Both the position numbers and the translations under genes were made by a program. DNA of 64,000 bases, from NCBI GenBank assembly GCA_013365325.1, contig JABVXV010000205.1:38921-102920 (forward strand), given 5' to 3'. Positions 38,609 through 51,053 of this stretch are shown piece by piece; positions within the stretch are counted from its first letter, which is position 1; each line of letters starts with the position of its first letter. This DNA is from Dipetalonema caudispina (lineage: Eukaryota > Nematoda > Chromadorea > Rhabditida > Onchocercidae). Under the pieces are notes generated by a model. The model was not told the DNA's origin. It saw nothing but the letters and a program-made list of their open reading frames with translations, and made no database searches.

Positions 38609-41600
38609 TTGGGCTAATGAATTAGCAAAAAATGCTTTAAAAACAGCTCAAAAACGTATCGATTCCGTCCTTGATATTACACCCGATGATGAAGTTTGTT
38701 TTGTTTTTTTTCTGTTTTTTACTTAATTTTTATTAGGATTGTAATATTATATATATATATATGTACATAAATATTTTTTTATTAATTTACATATATGTAT
38801 GAGAGAATAGTTACAACCAAATTTAGATTAAATGATAGCAAAAATTGTATGATTATTACTGAAAAAGAAGTGAAAATTATGCTAACTTTATTATTATATA
38901 ATCTAAAGATATATATATTGATATTGCATTTCTATTTGATTTTAAATATTTTTTTTTTTACTTTTTATTTTTATTAAAACAATCAAATGTTGAGGAAATG
39001 GAAGTCAAATTTAAGTGGAGAAAAAAAAAAATAAACAAATCTAAAATCTACAGTTTATTATTTGAAAAATGAAACAGGATGAGTTTTTTACAAGAGTTGA
39101 TATGCACATATCTTCGTATTAAAATTGATCTATTAGTTGAGAAACTTATTGATTGTTAATTAAAATGTTTATTTATGATAATTAAGAAATTTCAATTGCA
39201 AGCATTTGATAGCATTCCTTCCCTGCATCATATTTTTGGTTGTACTAACAAAATTGAGAATGAATCTAATGAAGTTATCAAACAGTTATTCATCCAATAA
39301 CCTTTGATATTAAAGAAGTAATACTATAAAATTTGGCATGTGATGAACTGTGGTAGGCATCAATCAGAGACTTTTTTTTTTGTTCTATACGAATTTTGAA
39401 ATGAGATTCTACTAGTAATTCATAAATAATATTAAGTACTGTTAAGTTTACTTTTTTTTTGTTTTAAAATTTAGTCACTTTTTAAGCTTTTCAGGGTTAC
39501 TTCTAATCTTTTTATTATTACTGCTATTTAAAGCAATAATGAAATTTAGATAGAAAACGATGAAGTCGCTAGTAGTATAGGAATTTCTACTGTAAATCAA
39601 ACCCTGGAACATGATAAGCAATCAGAACATCATGAGGATTGGGATGAAGCAAACTCCTCGTTCACTTCCGCATATGATGGAACTTCAGTAATAATTCATT
39701 TTCATCTTACAAATAGTACAGTGTATTATTAGTTTGACAATGTATTGTGAAGTTTAATGTTGCAAATTTCATTGTTTTTGATATCAATTGATCAACTTAT
39801 CATTTTGAAGAAAAGTATTTTAATAGCATAAAAACGAATTTCTATCAATTTTCAAGAATCAGAATGGTGAACATATTGTTGAGAAAACCGAAAACATAAA
39901 TTCTCCAGAATGGACATCTCATTGGGTCCAGCAAGTCAGTTTAATGCCATTTTAATGTGTTTGTTGAATTGATTCGGATCAGCAAGACGGGATTTATGAT
40001 ATTAGAAGCTGTTACTTCTAGGGTGTTGAAGTGGTCGATTCGGAACCTAATCCTATTCGTGACAGTCACCATGCCGGGCTGTTACCCCATTCACCATGTT
40101 CGGTAAGAGCGTATGAAACAGTTATGGAAGTGGGTATTCTATAACGTTTCAGGGTTTTTATCTAGCATTTCAAAAGCAATATATTTTGAGATCTTTAGTA
40201 TTTCATTACTCTGATTCGATTGCGTTCGAGAGTAGTAGAAAACTTTTCTCTGATAACAGTAACTACTGATAATGATTATTAGAAAAGGCACCTTGAAGAA
40301 TTATTGATTCAATGTAATAATTAATATTTGTTTGAACCAAGTAGATTAATTTAAAAATTAGGTTTACTAAGAGTAATCTCACCCTAATCTTCAGTGATTA
40401 TTAAAGAATATATTAATGGAATTATAATTTCGCAACTTTCTATCACTACTTATGACTTTTTACAGAATTCTCCGGAAGAAGAGTTGATGTGCAGTGGAGA
40501 AGAGCAGGACACCTCGCGTTTAAATGATAGCCAGAAACATAAAAATTCACCACTTTTAGAGGTAGGCTAGACTGATAGTTATCATTGTCATTGAATGGTT
40601 TTAATTTTAGGAAATATTCTACGCATATAAATGCCTACCCCAAAAGCTTTTTAAACGAAAGATCATGCTAAGATCATCGCTTACGACAATGATATCAAAT
40701 AATCCGAATCGTAGAAAGGAATAGTTGGCTGAGTGAAATAGTAGAATCAGCTATATTGCGTCCTGACTAAGTAAATCATAACGAATTATCGTTATGGGAA
40801 GATGATGGACGGTGATTTAATTTTTTGATTCATGGATCATTACTGTTGCAGCCAAGTGTTGAAGAAGACAGCAAGCATTTTGTTGCGGATAGTTCGTCGC
40901 ATAGGAACGACAAACATCATGATGATACTTTAACACTTATATCAAGTGATTTTGAGGTCCTTCGACAAAGCGATTCCTGGTACGTATGCTTAATTTTCGT
41001 TTTTCATAAAATTGTTGAGTATCAGAATTCTCGGTTTATTCAGATTACAGTTGAAGTCAGTTTCAAATTTTAAAAAAGGAATGCGATTGTAGCTCGATGG
41101 CAAGCAGTGTGCCACCAAAAACTCTTCCCGTTTCATCACCGGATGCATCAATAGCGGAAACTCATCAACAGGTAACGATTTTAATATGTGTCTTTATCGA
41201 ACCATTTTTGAACGTTTTTCTGTAAACACTGACTGCGATGTCCGTGAATATCCAATTACTGGTGGTTGCAAATAATATTTTGCTGGCATCCTGAAAGATG
41301 TTTATTATGTCAGTTATCATACTATCCCGTCAAATCAGTCCCTGGTCGGCATATTTAATGTTGATTATTGCTGATAAAAATGGGTGTAGTTTGAATGTCT
41401 CTGAAACCCATTTTTCAATACTATATGGTGTACGTTCCAAATGATGAATTTTGTCACTAACCTACACCAAGACACCTTATGAATAATAAAGACATGTAAT
41501 GTTATATGGTACTTCATATGGTGCGTTTAGGCACAAGAGTCATGTAAGGTTGTGAAACCACTTTAAGTCCGGTTTATATCATTTCTTCGGAATATAATAG

Positions 41601-44600
41601 CAAATTTTAAAGGTATAAATAAATCTAATAGTTAATTTTATAGGCAAAAGAGGAAGGCAATAGTAATTTGACCGGCAAGCAGCAGACCGGTGCCGAAACA
41701 GCTCATTTGAGGACACAAATTCAGTATCAGGAAAGACGAATTCGTGATCTTCAGTTTCAGAATCAAAGGCTAGAAGCAAAATCCAAAGAATTGCTTGCCT
41801 TAAAAGCGATGCGAACACAGCAGAAGTATTTTTGAAATTTTTATAATTCTTTGAAAAAATTTGTTGCTTTCAGAAATTTTTATTGATAGACATATTTTTT
41901 AGCACAACAGAAGCAAAACTTCTGAAGAAATTGAACGAGAAGGAAACGAAATTAGCAGATCTTTTGCAAGAAGGTAAGTTTTCGGATTATTATTGCTGAA
42001 GTTATTTTATTTCTGGGGTAGTGATTGGAATTATGATAAATTTTATTTTCTCAAGCTTTTATTAATACTTTAATGAGTTCAAATGCAGGTGAAAAATTAG
42101 CTGAAACGAATGGAAAGTTGACGAGAGAGCTAAAAAGACTTAGAGCCAGTCTCGCTGAACAAGAGCAATTAGGAAAAAAGGCCACTGAGGCTGAAACCGA
42201 TCGAGATCTGGCTCGTGAAGAAGCTCGAGGCCTTGCAACAGAGGTTTCAAAATTACGAAGTAAATTTTACATACTTTATCTTTGTTTCTTTGATAGTTAA
42301 AACTAATCAGCTGGTTTTCCAGCTATGGTGAAGTCTCTGGAATGGGATTTAGCGGAATCAAAAGCAGCGAATGAAGGTTTAACAACTGATTTAAAGAGGA
42401 AGGACGATAAGATTAATAAGCTATTGGCAGATGTTCAACAGTCAGAAGCAAGTCGGGAATTAACTCTTGAGGAATTGAAAGTACGATTGATTTTTGAACT
42501 TCCTGAATTTTCTACCTTGTTCATGCTCTAAATTGTTAATGGTATTTCTTTTGCTGAGTGACGTAGTCATACCTTGGGTACTAGAAAATGTCGTTGTTGG
42601 TGTATCAATTATGCTTAAAATATTTAATGAAATTGAACATTTTTCGAGTTACATTCCTTTCATTAAGCGTCAGATTCCGGATATTGAACCTTTATTTGTA
42701 CAACTTAAAGCTTCCTTTATTTTATTGTAGAGTATTCATTTCAGAGTGTCCTGTAATTTTTTGCAGAGAAATCTTTAGAACTCGAGAAGTGGAGTAATTA
42801 GAGTTGTTATCTTTCCTGTTTTCTTTCAGCGACTGGAAACTGCCTTTGAGGAAGTTTCGATCAAAGTAAAGCAAAAAGAAATGTCGTCAAAGAGTATCGA
42901 AGAGATTACTCGAGGTAAGCATTGTTTTTTCTTTTTTTTGTTCATAATTACCGTAAGGAGACTGTTAGTAATTTTTTTTTGTGGTGATTATTTTTGTGAA
43001 AATTTAATGCAATGTATTTCTACTAATAACATTGTAGCGAAAAATGCTAGTATTAAAACTATTGAAGGAGGACAAATGTCAACCGTCTAATCATTTTAAT
43101 TTATTAGCTCGTTGGGTCATTTGGTATGAAGTGGTGGTATCCGATGTTTTCATACTTTTTTGAAACTTCTGGAAATCCAGTTATTCTTCAATATCAGCTG
43201 TTATTATATCAATTCACTATAAATCGGGCAAATCGGATTTTGGGATAGGCATAACATATCTTTGAAATTTCGAAGTTTTATTGCAGGACTAAATGCAGAT
43301 CTTGAAGAAGAGAAAAAGAAAAGTGAACAACAATCAGCTTACATAAATTCGCTGGAAAAGGTTATTTTTTAATACATACAGTTTGTAATTTATTCATCAC
43401 AGTTATTGAACAGCATGAAATTATCAACTAATACGTATTTTCATAGTTTTCTGCTTTGCGATTGTAAGATAGATTGAAAGCCAACATTTGGCTGAAAAGT
43501 TTTGTTCTTATGATAGTTCGAAAGCTACCACTATAGCATTATTGTGTATTGCATTAGTACTGTGCTAGTAACGAACTTGGTCTTTCTCCGATAATCTCTG
43601 AAGGTTCTCATCACTATCATCATTGTCTTATACAATGATAACGGTAACGTCTATATTTATTATTGTTTCAGAGACTTGGTGAAATGATGGAAGCACATCA
43701 GAATAATGCTGAGATGATTGCTGCTGGTAAATTTTACGCATTTACTAAAAATGTGTTTTGCAATCAATATTTTACTGTCTGTTCACTTTTCAGTATTTCA
43801 AATTTGCATGTGACAATTTTTAATTTAGTTAGCGCTCCGTTACTGGAATCAATACAACACTTAGAAGAAAAGGTTTCGGCGAGAGATAAGGAATATGAAC
43901 AAATTGTAAGCGAAAGAGAAATAACCATAAATGCACTGAACTCTGAGAAAGGTACTTATTTATGAATCAGCACAATTATCGTTCGTGAAGTTATGCGATT
44001 GTAAGTGGATAAAGTCTTATTGTAGTTTTTTTCCTTAAGAAAATTCGTGATCTCAATCGAAAAGATTCAGATTTTGAAATGTTCTGTTTAATTTGCCTGT
44101 TACATTATGTGGAATTGGTCATGTAGCACCAAATATCTTTGGACATACATCANNNNNNNNNNNNNNNNNNNNNNNNNNNNNNNNNNNNNNNNNNNNNNNN
44201 NNNNNNNNNNNNNNNNNNNNNNNNNNNNNNNNNNNNNNNNNNNNNNNNNNNNTCCTTAAGAAAATTCGTGATCTCAATCGAAAAGATTCAGATTTTGAAA
44301 TGTTCTGTTTAATTTGCCTGTTACATTATGTGGAATTGGTCATGTAGCACCAAATATCTTTGGACATACATCATGTAGCACCTAATATCTTTGGACATAC
44401 ATTCCGGTATCTACACGCTTCTTGTTTGATATTACCCAGTTGATATTTCATGCACACTCATGTATTAAATATCTAGGTTGAAGAAGAAGTAGGAAGTTCT
44501 GATTAAAAATTTGTTCCACTTTATTCTTGGTATAAATTTTGTATTTCAGTTTTATTATTTGCGAAATATTTCTAGTGTTACAAAAAAAAATTCTTTTATT

Positions 44601-47600
44601 TATCGAATAAATTCCCGAATTTTGATGGATAGAAGTAATTCGTTTACTCAAAAATCCTGTGATTATTGATAAAATCAAATATATATTATGTAAAGTATAC
44701 GTATGTACACGAAGACAAATTTAAGAAAATTATCAGATTTAATTGTTTGTTGTTGCAAACAATACTTATTATTATAGAAATTTTTTTTTTTTCAGGAGAA
44801 CTTTCACATGAAAATGAAGAAGCAAAGAGAGAAAACGAAATGGTAAGAATTTTCAACTTTTTTAAGGAGATGGAAAATATTGCTATACTCTCTATACTTC
44901 TAATAAATTACTTATTATTAATTACTATTCTTATAGTATTATTATTATTATCATCGAGTGATAAATAAATAAGGAAAAACAACCAACTAATAGAAAATAA
45001 CATGGGAAAAGAGTAGAACAACATTTTTAGATCAGAGAGAGAGAGAGAGAAAGAGAGAGCGAGAGAGCTAGAGAGAAGTAGAGAAGGAAAGAATGTGTTG
45101 TGCATCAAAGTGAATCAAAGAATTGATGGGAAGTGATATGAAGTTTTGATGATAGCAATGGTAGTTATTATATGTTTTTAAAGTAATTCTTGAATTTGAA
45201 TTTACTAATAATTTGAAATTACTAATATTTTAGTATTCTTATGTTAATTGATAATGAAATAATTATAGTATATGTTATAGTTTAACGAAATGTGAATTTT
45301 ATCATGTATTAAACTAATGAATTATATTGTTGAGATGAGAGAGAATTTAAATGAAAATTATTGGAATGAATGTGAATGAGGGCGTCTCTTGGTTCGTTTA
45401 TTGTTATTTTATAATTTTAAAGTATGTAATTAAAGTTATTTTGCAAATGTGAACCTGGAGACGCCGAGGCATTTTATTATTGTAAGCAATTTTTTGTAAA
45501 TGATCATCATGCCAAAGCGTCTCTAATTTCACTATTTGCAGGATAACAAAAATATTAATGCTGAAGATATGGCATATCATACTGATATTAGCAATGATTC
45601 GAAGCTGTTAACAGAAAGTGAGAAGAAATTGAAAGAAATGAGAACACGATCAGATTTTATATTTTTAAATGAAGTGGGTGAAGGATCATTTTCTACGGTA
45701 TATCATGTCAAGGAAAGAAGTACAGGAAGAGAATTGGCAGCGAAAGTATGTTTCAAAAAGCAAATAATTCGTGAAAAGAAAATCGATTATATATTTCGAG
45801 AGAAGGAAGCCCTGATACGATTAACGAATAGCGATGGGAAGCATCCATTCCTGGCACAAATCATGTGCACATTTCAGGATACTGAAAATCTTTATATCAT
45901 AATGACATTGGCCAAGAAAGGCGATTTATTGAAATTAATGCGAAAATCAGGTGGAAGATTTAATTTGAACTTGACACGATTTTATACCAGTGAAATTGTC
46001 GTAGCATTGGAACATATGCATATGCTGAAGATAATTCATCGTGATTTGAAACCGGAAAATATTTTGATCTCTGAGACAGGCCATATCCTTGTTTCTGATT
46101 TTGGTTCTGCTAAAATTCTTGATCGTACGAGACCTAACAAGCAAACCGATAGACCTGATGTTCATAAGCGACGAGGTTCTTTTGTTGGTACAGCACAGTT
46201 CGTTAGTCCGGAAGTGTTGAAGGGTGAACCAGTGCAACAGGCTTGTGATTACTGGGCTTTAGGTGCTATCATTTATCAATTGCTTACCGGTCAGCATGCA
46301 TTCCACGATGTATGTGAATATCTCATTTATCGACGAATTATGAATGCTACGTATAAGATTCCGGATGATTTTCCGGAAATTGCGGCAAGCATTGTGAGGA
46401 AATTACTTGTTGTAAAAGTGGAAGATCGTCTGGGTTCCATTGAATCTGGTGGAGCTGAAACTGTGAAGAAAGAGCCGTTTTTCGATGGTATACAATGGGA
46501 TTCAATTACAGAAACTGAAGTACCGCAACTGCCATTTGATTCTGAAGAATGTTGATAATATAGTTTAGGGGATAATAGTAATATTTATATTCTGTGATAT
46601 AGTAATGTGATATTAACGCAAGAGAAGAATATATTTCTATTTTTCGCATATATATGATTTGTGATTTAAATCCTACCAGGTACACTCTTCTCACCTGGCC
46701 TCTTTTTTTACCATAGTACTATAAATTTTAGCTTCTTGAAGTATTGAACGTGCTACTGATAGCCATTATTTATAGAATTGATGAATTTTAAGTGTGTTTT
46801 TTCTAAACGTCATTCATACTGTAGCCTTAGGAAATGCTTTCTGTTAAGAATATGTTCGTATATTAATTAAAATTTACTTACATCTTCTTACTGTTTATAA
46901 AATCTCGACTCGTTACCTGCTAAGTGAATGGTGAAGGAATCATTTGTAGAGTTACTTATTTCATCTATTTCATCCATCAATAATCTGCTTCAAAACATCG
47001 TATTTTAATTTAGTTTGCATTAATAAGATTTTTGTCTTCTTATTTAAATTGATTGTCTAATTTAATGTTTAAAAATAATTTATTTCAATTTCTATTTTTC
47101 GACGTTTCATCCTATTATTTCAATTGTTTACTTTTCTTTTCTAGTCTGTGAGTTCCCTTTATACATATATATATATGTATATGTACACATATATTTGTGT
47201 GTGTTTGTGTGTGAATAATATTAATAATGAAAGAGAGAAGAGATATGAATGATTGTATTTTAAATATGTGAGAATAAATAGAGAGTACTGCTAATGAATG
47301 ATTAACATAGTACTTCAAGGAATGTTTGATGAAGAAAAAAGGAAACTTTCAAATTCACTTTGTTTCATATCATTATTTTGATTTAATTGTTTAGAATGAG
47401 AGATTTTAATTATGAGATTTTCAAAAAAATTTAACGAAATTGCATCACAATGTTGCACGGTGTTTTTCCTACTGAGTTTTAATTCTTGGATTTGAAATGC
47501 AAAATAGTCTGAGATGTTCTGCGTATCTATGAATGTTAATAGTTTCACTAAAGTTGTTGAGAGATACTTAATATACTTGCAAATTTGGTATATTTGATAA

Positions 47601-50040
47601 GAGCTAAATATCAGAACTCAACAGTATGTTACTTCGGATCTTAATGACTTGATATTAATGCCTAGCGAATCGGTCTAGGCTTCATATTTTGTTAATCTCA
47701 AAGTATGTTTTATTTCTTATGTAGTGTAGTTGCCATTTCCTTTGAACAAAGAATGTTCTTGGAAAAAAATGAGATGACAAGTTTTTGTTCATTTGATCAA
47801 AGCAGTTTTTTTTTTCGTATTTTTAGCTCCGTGGACGTATACAAGAAAACTTGGCTACAATAGAAAAACTTAATGAACATATTCGACAGGTTGAGCAACA
47901 GAATTCGATGTGAGTTTAGTCTTATAAAAATGATAGTAAAAACAATGTTTTATTTTGGATGCATTAGTTCTGGTAGTTGTATCCTTGAAGTAGAGGAATC
48001 GTCAGCCGTGATATTTGTTAAGCATGAAACAGTTTGATATTTGTTATAATCTTCTCACTTCGATTTTATCATTAGTTGATATTAGAGTATAGTGCTGTAT
48101 GACTAAAGAAAGCAAGCAGTCTTTCATTCGTTTAAATTTCTACAAATTAATTTGGAAAAAGTAGCGAAATTTTCGTGATATAATAATAATAGAGAAAGCT
48201 TTTTTAAGATTGGAAATAAATTCGAGTAAGTTACTGCACAGAATTGAAGGATTGACGAAAACACTGACTGAAAAAGAAGATGAAATTAGAAGAGTTTATG
48301 TACAATTGAACGATGAAGCGAATGCATTCGAAAAGCGTATTATGCAAAAAGTGCGCTATTTTCTTATTTACCAATTATATTAGTTACTTGTTTGAATAGA
48401 TTTGGAAATTTTGAGGTTTCTAAAATTATGTTCTAATAGGAAATTCTCACCGAATTCAATTTCTTCACTGTTTATTTCATTCTTTTCAAATTATCCAGAA
48501 ATTTAAAGCTATCACATCGCATTTGTGGAAATTTCATTTAACTATATATGACAATGAATGGATCCAAATTTTTAAGTTATGATTTTAATAATTTCATAAT
48601 AAATTTTCAAATAAAAGAGAAAAAACCTTGTGGAAAATTTTAGCAAAATGAAGTAGATGATGCTAGGAAATATTCCGAAGTGTTGGAAAAAGAATTGCAA
48701 AAGCCGATGAGGCAAAGTAGTGAATGTTTAATGGAGCAAGAAAAGGTACAAAATCATCTACTGAATGGTGGTTCTTTTATGCTCAGTATACCAAATCATG
48801 CAGTTCAGGTAATTTTCTATGCTGATTTTCTGCATTATCAATTAGTAGTAGTTTGAATGTTTAAGAAAAGATGCTGTAGTCTAAGGCATCAGAGTTCAGT
48901 TTAGATTTCAGTACACATTTTGTGATGCACAAAGCTGTTTTCTGTAAACAAATAACGAAGAAATAATTGTCAATAAAATAAAATTGGTTTAATAGAATGT
49001 TTTAAGTTAGCTAGGAACCCAAGGAATGATTTTTCAATTTTCCATTGTTAAAACTTTCGTTTATTTTGTCCTTAGTAAAACAGTAACTGTTCATAAATTT
49101 ATTTGTTAAGGTAGAGCTGGCTGATGCTTTAGCAAAATATGAGCAATCTATGCGACAAATTTCGGCACTTGAAGAGAAAATTTCGAAAATGGAAGCAGAA
49201 AGTCAATATTTAGGTTCACTTCGACATGAATTGCAGGTTTAGTTTTTCTTTTTATAAAGTTAACGATGAGATTACTTCATCATTTAATGAAGTAATCTCA
49301 CCGATCTGATGAACTTCCTTGGTTTCATTAAATTTCTCTTTCAAAGAAAATCCTAACTCCTCCAAGAAGTTTCTTTTCGTTGCATGAGGACTTTAGCTGT
49401 CAGATGGTTTGAAGCTTAAGTTCGTGGAAAAAAATTGTCCTGATCTTTTGATAATATGGTCTGTGATCTTAACAAACCATGTTTGATGGATTAATTTTAC
49501 TGATATTCTTAGAAAACTGTAGATCCTCAATGGTAGCATGTTGGAAACCTGACTACATAAGAGAAAAATTACAGGCATTAAGGTTGCGCTACGAAAATTT
49601 ATTGGAGGCACATGGTGAAAAAATTGAACGAATTGAAGAACTTGAGTTGGATTTAGCAGATCTGAAGAAACTACTTAAGGACCAGGTAACCATTTGAATT
49701 CTATTTTTCATTAGTGGGAAAGAAGCTAAGATATTTTGACTTTTTAAAAAATCAAGGATTCATCTTCTAGCAGTAAGGTTACTGCACAATAATAGCGACT
49801 TGGGAAGGTTGATTTACTTCAATTTATGGTTTAGGGGAGGTTGATTGATTTTTCACAATCCATTTCTTCCTTCTAACATTCTGAATAAATACGACTTCGG
49901 GAGTGACGTAATCCAGGAACGTGATTATTTTTTTAGGATCACTTTCTAATTGTTTAAATCTTAATTTCATATTATTTAAATCTTGGTTTTCATGACCATT
50001 TTTAATTTTTCAGATGGAATATTTCTTGGGGAAGAGCTGA
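38598..50040 (+). CDS. tmf-1: TMF1-type golgin (TATA element modulatory factor 1 homologue), coiled-coil Golgi tether
   Basis: Golgi coiled-coil protein of the TMF1/ARA160 family. Exons: 38598-38693, 39550-39687, 39857-39934, 40022-40102, 40466-40561, 40852-40979, 41093-41171, 41644-41825, 41903-41973, 42089-42259, 42323-42480, 42830-42914, 43287-43360, 43672-43726, 43829-43951, 44796-44842, 47827-47909, 48209-48350, 48644-48808, 49111-49236, 49575-49685, 50014-50040 (TGA). Every junction keeps phase: 2,316 nt, 771 aa. The N-terminus FNWANELAKNALKTAQKRID resembles the TMF start. Residues about 40-235 are acidic and unstructured; from about 235 the protein is heptad-rich, including LLQEGEKLAETNGKLTREL (TMF_DNA_bd-like). 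The C-terminus RYENLLEAHGEKIERIEELE matches the TMF C-terminal (Rab6-binding) domain. A 100-N gap and a nested kinase gene lie in the two introns flanking exon 44796-44842. It is shorter than human TMF1. AATAAA at 50790. Confidence 0.88.
44032..44402. repeat. 121-bp duplication flanking a gap, plus a 31-bp tandem repeat
   Basis: 44032-44152 and 44253-44373 are the same 121-bp sequence on either side of the N run. The end of the unit is also repeated as a 31-bp tandem (44341-44371 and 44372-44402, one mismatch: CACCAAAT versus CACCTAAT). This looks like an unmerged contig overlap at a tandem repeat. The unit contains KIRDLNRKDSDFE in one frame, but it does not fit the splice phase. Confidence 0.85.
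44153..44252. other. Assembly gap (100 N) in a TMF intron
   Basis: Exactly 100 N between exons 43829-43951 and 44796-44842. Those exons join in phase (NSEK|GELSHENEEAK), so no missing exon is required. Confidence 0.99.
45034..45086. repeat. (GA)n microsatellite in the kinase-bearing TMF intron
   Basis: GA dinucleotides with short interruptions, about 450 bp upstream of the kinase ORF. Confidence 0.8.
45381..45465. repeat. Inverted repeat (15-nt arms, 55-nt loop) upstream of the nested kinase
   Basis: The left arm GGCGTCTCTTGGTTC (45381-45395) pairs with GAACCTGGAGACGCC (45451-45465): 13 Watson-Crick pairs, one G-U pair and one mismatch. A second copy of the left core, GCGTCTC, occurs at 45517-45523, just 18 nt before the acceptor at 45541, so two alternative hairpins are possible. 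Confidence 0.65.
45532..45541 (+). promoter_or_regulatory. 3' splice site opening the kinase exon
   Basis: CTATTTGCAG ends at 45541 and the exon begins GATAACAAAAAT. The kinase frame runs open from this point, and its first ATG is the tenth codon. The site can serve SL trans-splicing or cis-splicing from TMF exon 44796-44842. Confidence 0.6.
45569..46555 (+). CDS. PDK1-like protein kinase, intronless, nested in a TMF intron, no PH domain
   Basis: AGC-family Ser/Thr kinase of the phosphoinositide-dependent kinase 1 type. From the first ATG the product is 328 aa. It has a glycine loop GEGSFSTVYHV (37-47), lysine K59 in AAKV, a helix-C Glu in REKEAL (E78), catalytic loop HRDLKPENIL (157-166), DFGSAKIL (177-184) and the PDK1 hallmark activation segment GSFVGTAQFVSPE (203-215, Ser204 as the T-loop phosphosite). 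All catalytic residues are present. It stops soon after the kinase domain (PFFDGIQWDSITETEVPQLP), so the C-terminal PH domain of PDK1 is absent. The whole coding region is one exon, unlike every neighbouring gene, which points to a retrocopy. It lies on the same strand as the TMF gene, between its exons at 44796-44842 and 47827-47909. The open frame reaches back to the acceptor at 45541. AATAAA at 47273. Confidence 0.93.
   Translation: MAYHTDISNDSKLLTESEKKLKEMRTRSDFIFLNEVGEGSFSTVYHVKERSTGRELAAKVCFKKQIIREKKIDYIFREKEALIRLTNSDGKHPFLAQIMCTFQDTENLYIIMTLAKKGDLLKLMRKSGGRFNLNLTRFYTSEIVVALEHMHMLKIIHRDLKPENILISETGHILVSDFGSAKILDRTRPNKQTDRPDVHKRRGSFVGTAQFVSPEVLKGEPVQQACDYWALGAIIYQLLTGQHAFHDVCEYLIYRRIMNATYKIPDDFPEIAASIVRKLLVVKVEDRLGSIESGGAETVKKEPFFDGIQWDSITETEVPQLPFDSEEC
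49267..49300. repeat. Perfect hairpin, 14-bp arms, 6-nt loop, in a TMF intron
   Basis: TGAGATTACTTCAT (49267-49280), loop CATTTA, then the exact reverse complement (49287-49300). It lies about 30 bp after the donor of exon 49111-49236. Confidence 0.9.
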
Positions 50041-51022
50041 GATGATTGATTCTGCGATAAATTCTTCACGATAGCTGTGCAATAGATATTCATGGGTTTA
50101 CTAGAAGAGAGAATTTTACAGAAGAATGGCCCAGAAAATGGCCATTTTATTTCAAATGATCTTTCATTGGCTCAGAAAAATAACTCGTGAGAGGCACTTG
50201 AAATTCTGATCATGTTTGTTTGAAATCCAAATTTATACTGAAATAGCAATTAGATATATCGCATTATAAGGTTTTAAGTTTATTTCGATTATTATTTGAC
50301 TTGAAAACTTTTAAAAAAGATCTGGGAGAAACCTAAGCTCGCAAAATGTGTTACTTGGCTTGTACATGAAATTTCGGCGCTTGTTGACATGTTTATTTAT
50401 TTTCATGTTTATTTATTTTCTAACTTCAGTCTAATTTTACATATCCTAGTTTTAACCAGTGCCGGTTTCGTCTCCTTTTGTGATAATTCTGTATTTCTTT
50501 TTTTCCAGCTAATAGTGGATTGCACTGTCGAATTGTAAAACTCAAATTAATTTTAGGATCAGAGAAAATAAGCATATTTTCCCTCAACTTTCACGACTTT
50601 TCTAACCAACATATGCCAACATGTCTTTGATGCCTTAACTTTTCCAATTTGGCAGATTCCTAGTAGGTTTTCAAAAACGAAAAAACATTTTGGAAAAGTG
50701 TTTCGTAGTGCTTTCGTGATACATATTTTGTAAAATATAAACGTCGCTTTCATGTTACTTTCTGTTTGCACGACAAGAAATATCGATTCAATAAAATTTC
50801 ATTTCAATAACATATGTCAAGATATATCATCTTCAAATCAACTTACTTCTCCCAATTGAAATTGCTATTCTATGTAGAAAAGAACACAAGCCAGAAGTTC
50901 TACTTGTATTTTCGAAACTAAAAATGAATCTTTTTATTTTTCCTGATGGAAGTAACACTGTATAATGTTACAATTTACTTCTAGAAAACTATTTATCTAT
51001 AACTTAACTCCCCTTCCTCACC

Positions 51023-51053
<31 letters not shown>

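Noticed and set aside
44040..44081. KIRDLNRKDSDFEM frame as an extra TMF exon
   Set aside because: It looks coiled-coil-like, but neither acceptor/donor choice keeps phase with exons 43829-43951 and 44796-44842, which join each other perfectly. The sequence is also duplicated around an assembly gap.
45947..46237. 96-aa minus-strand ORF
   Set aside because: Antisense shadow of the PDK1-like kinase coding region.
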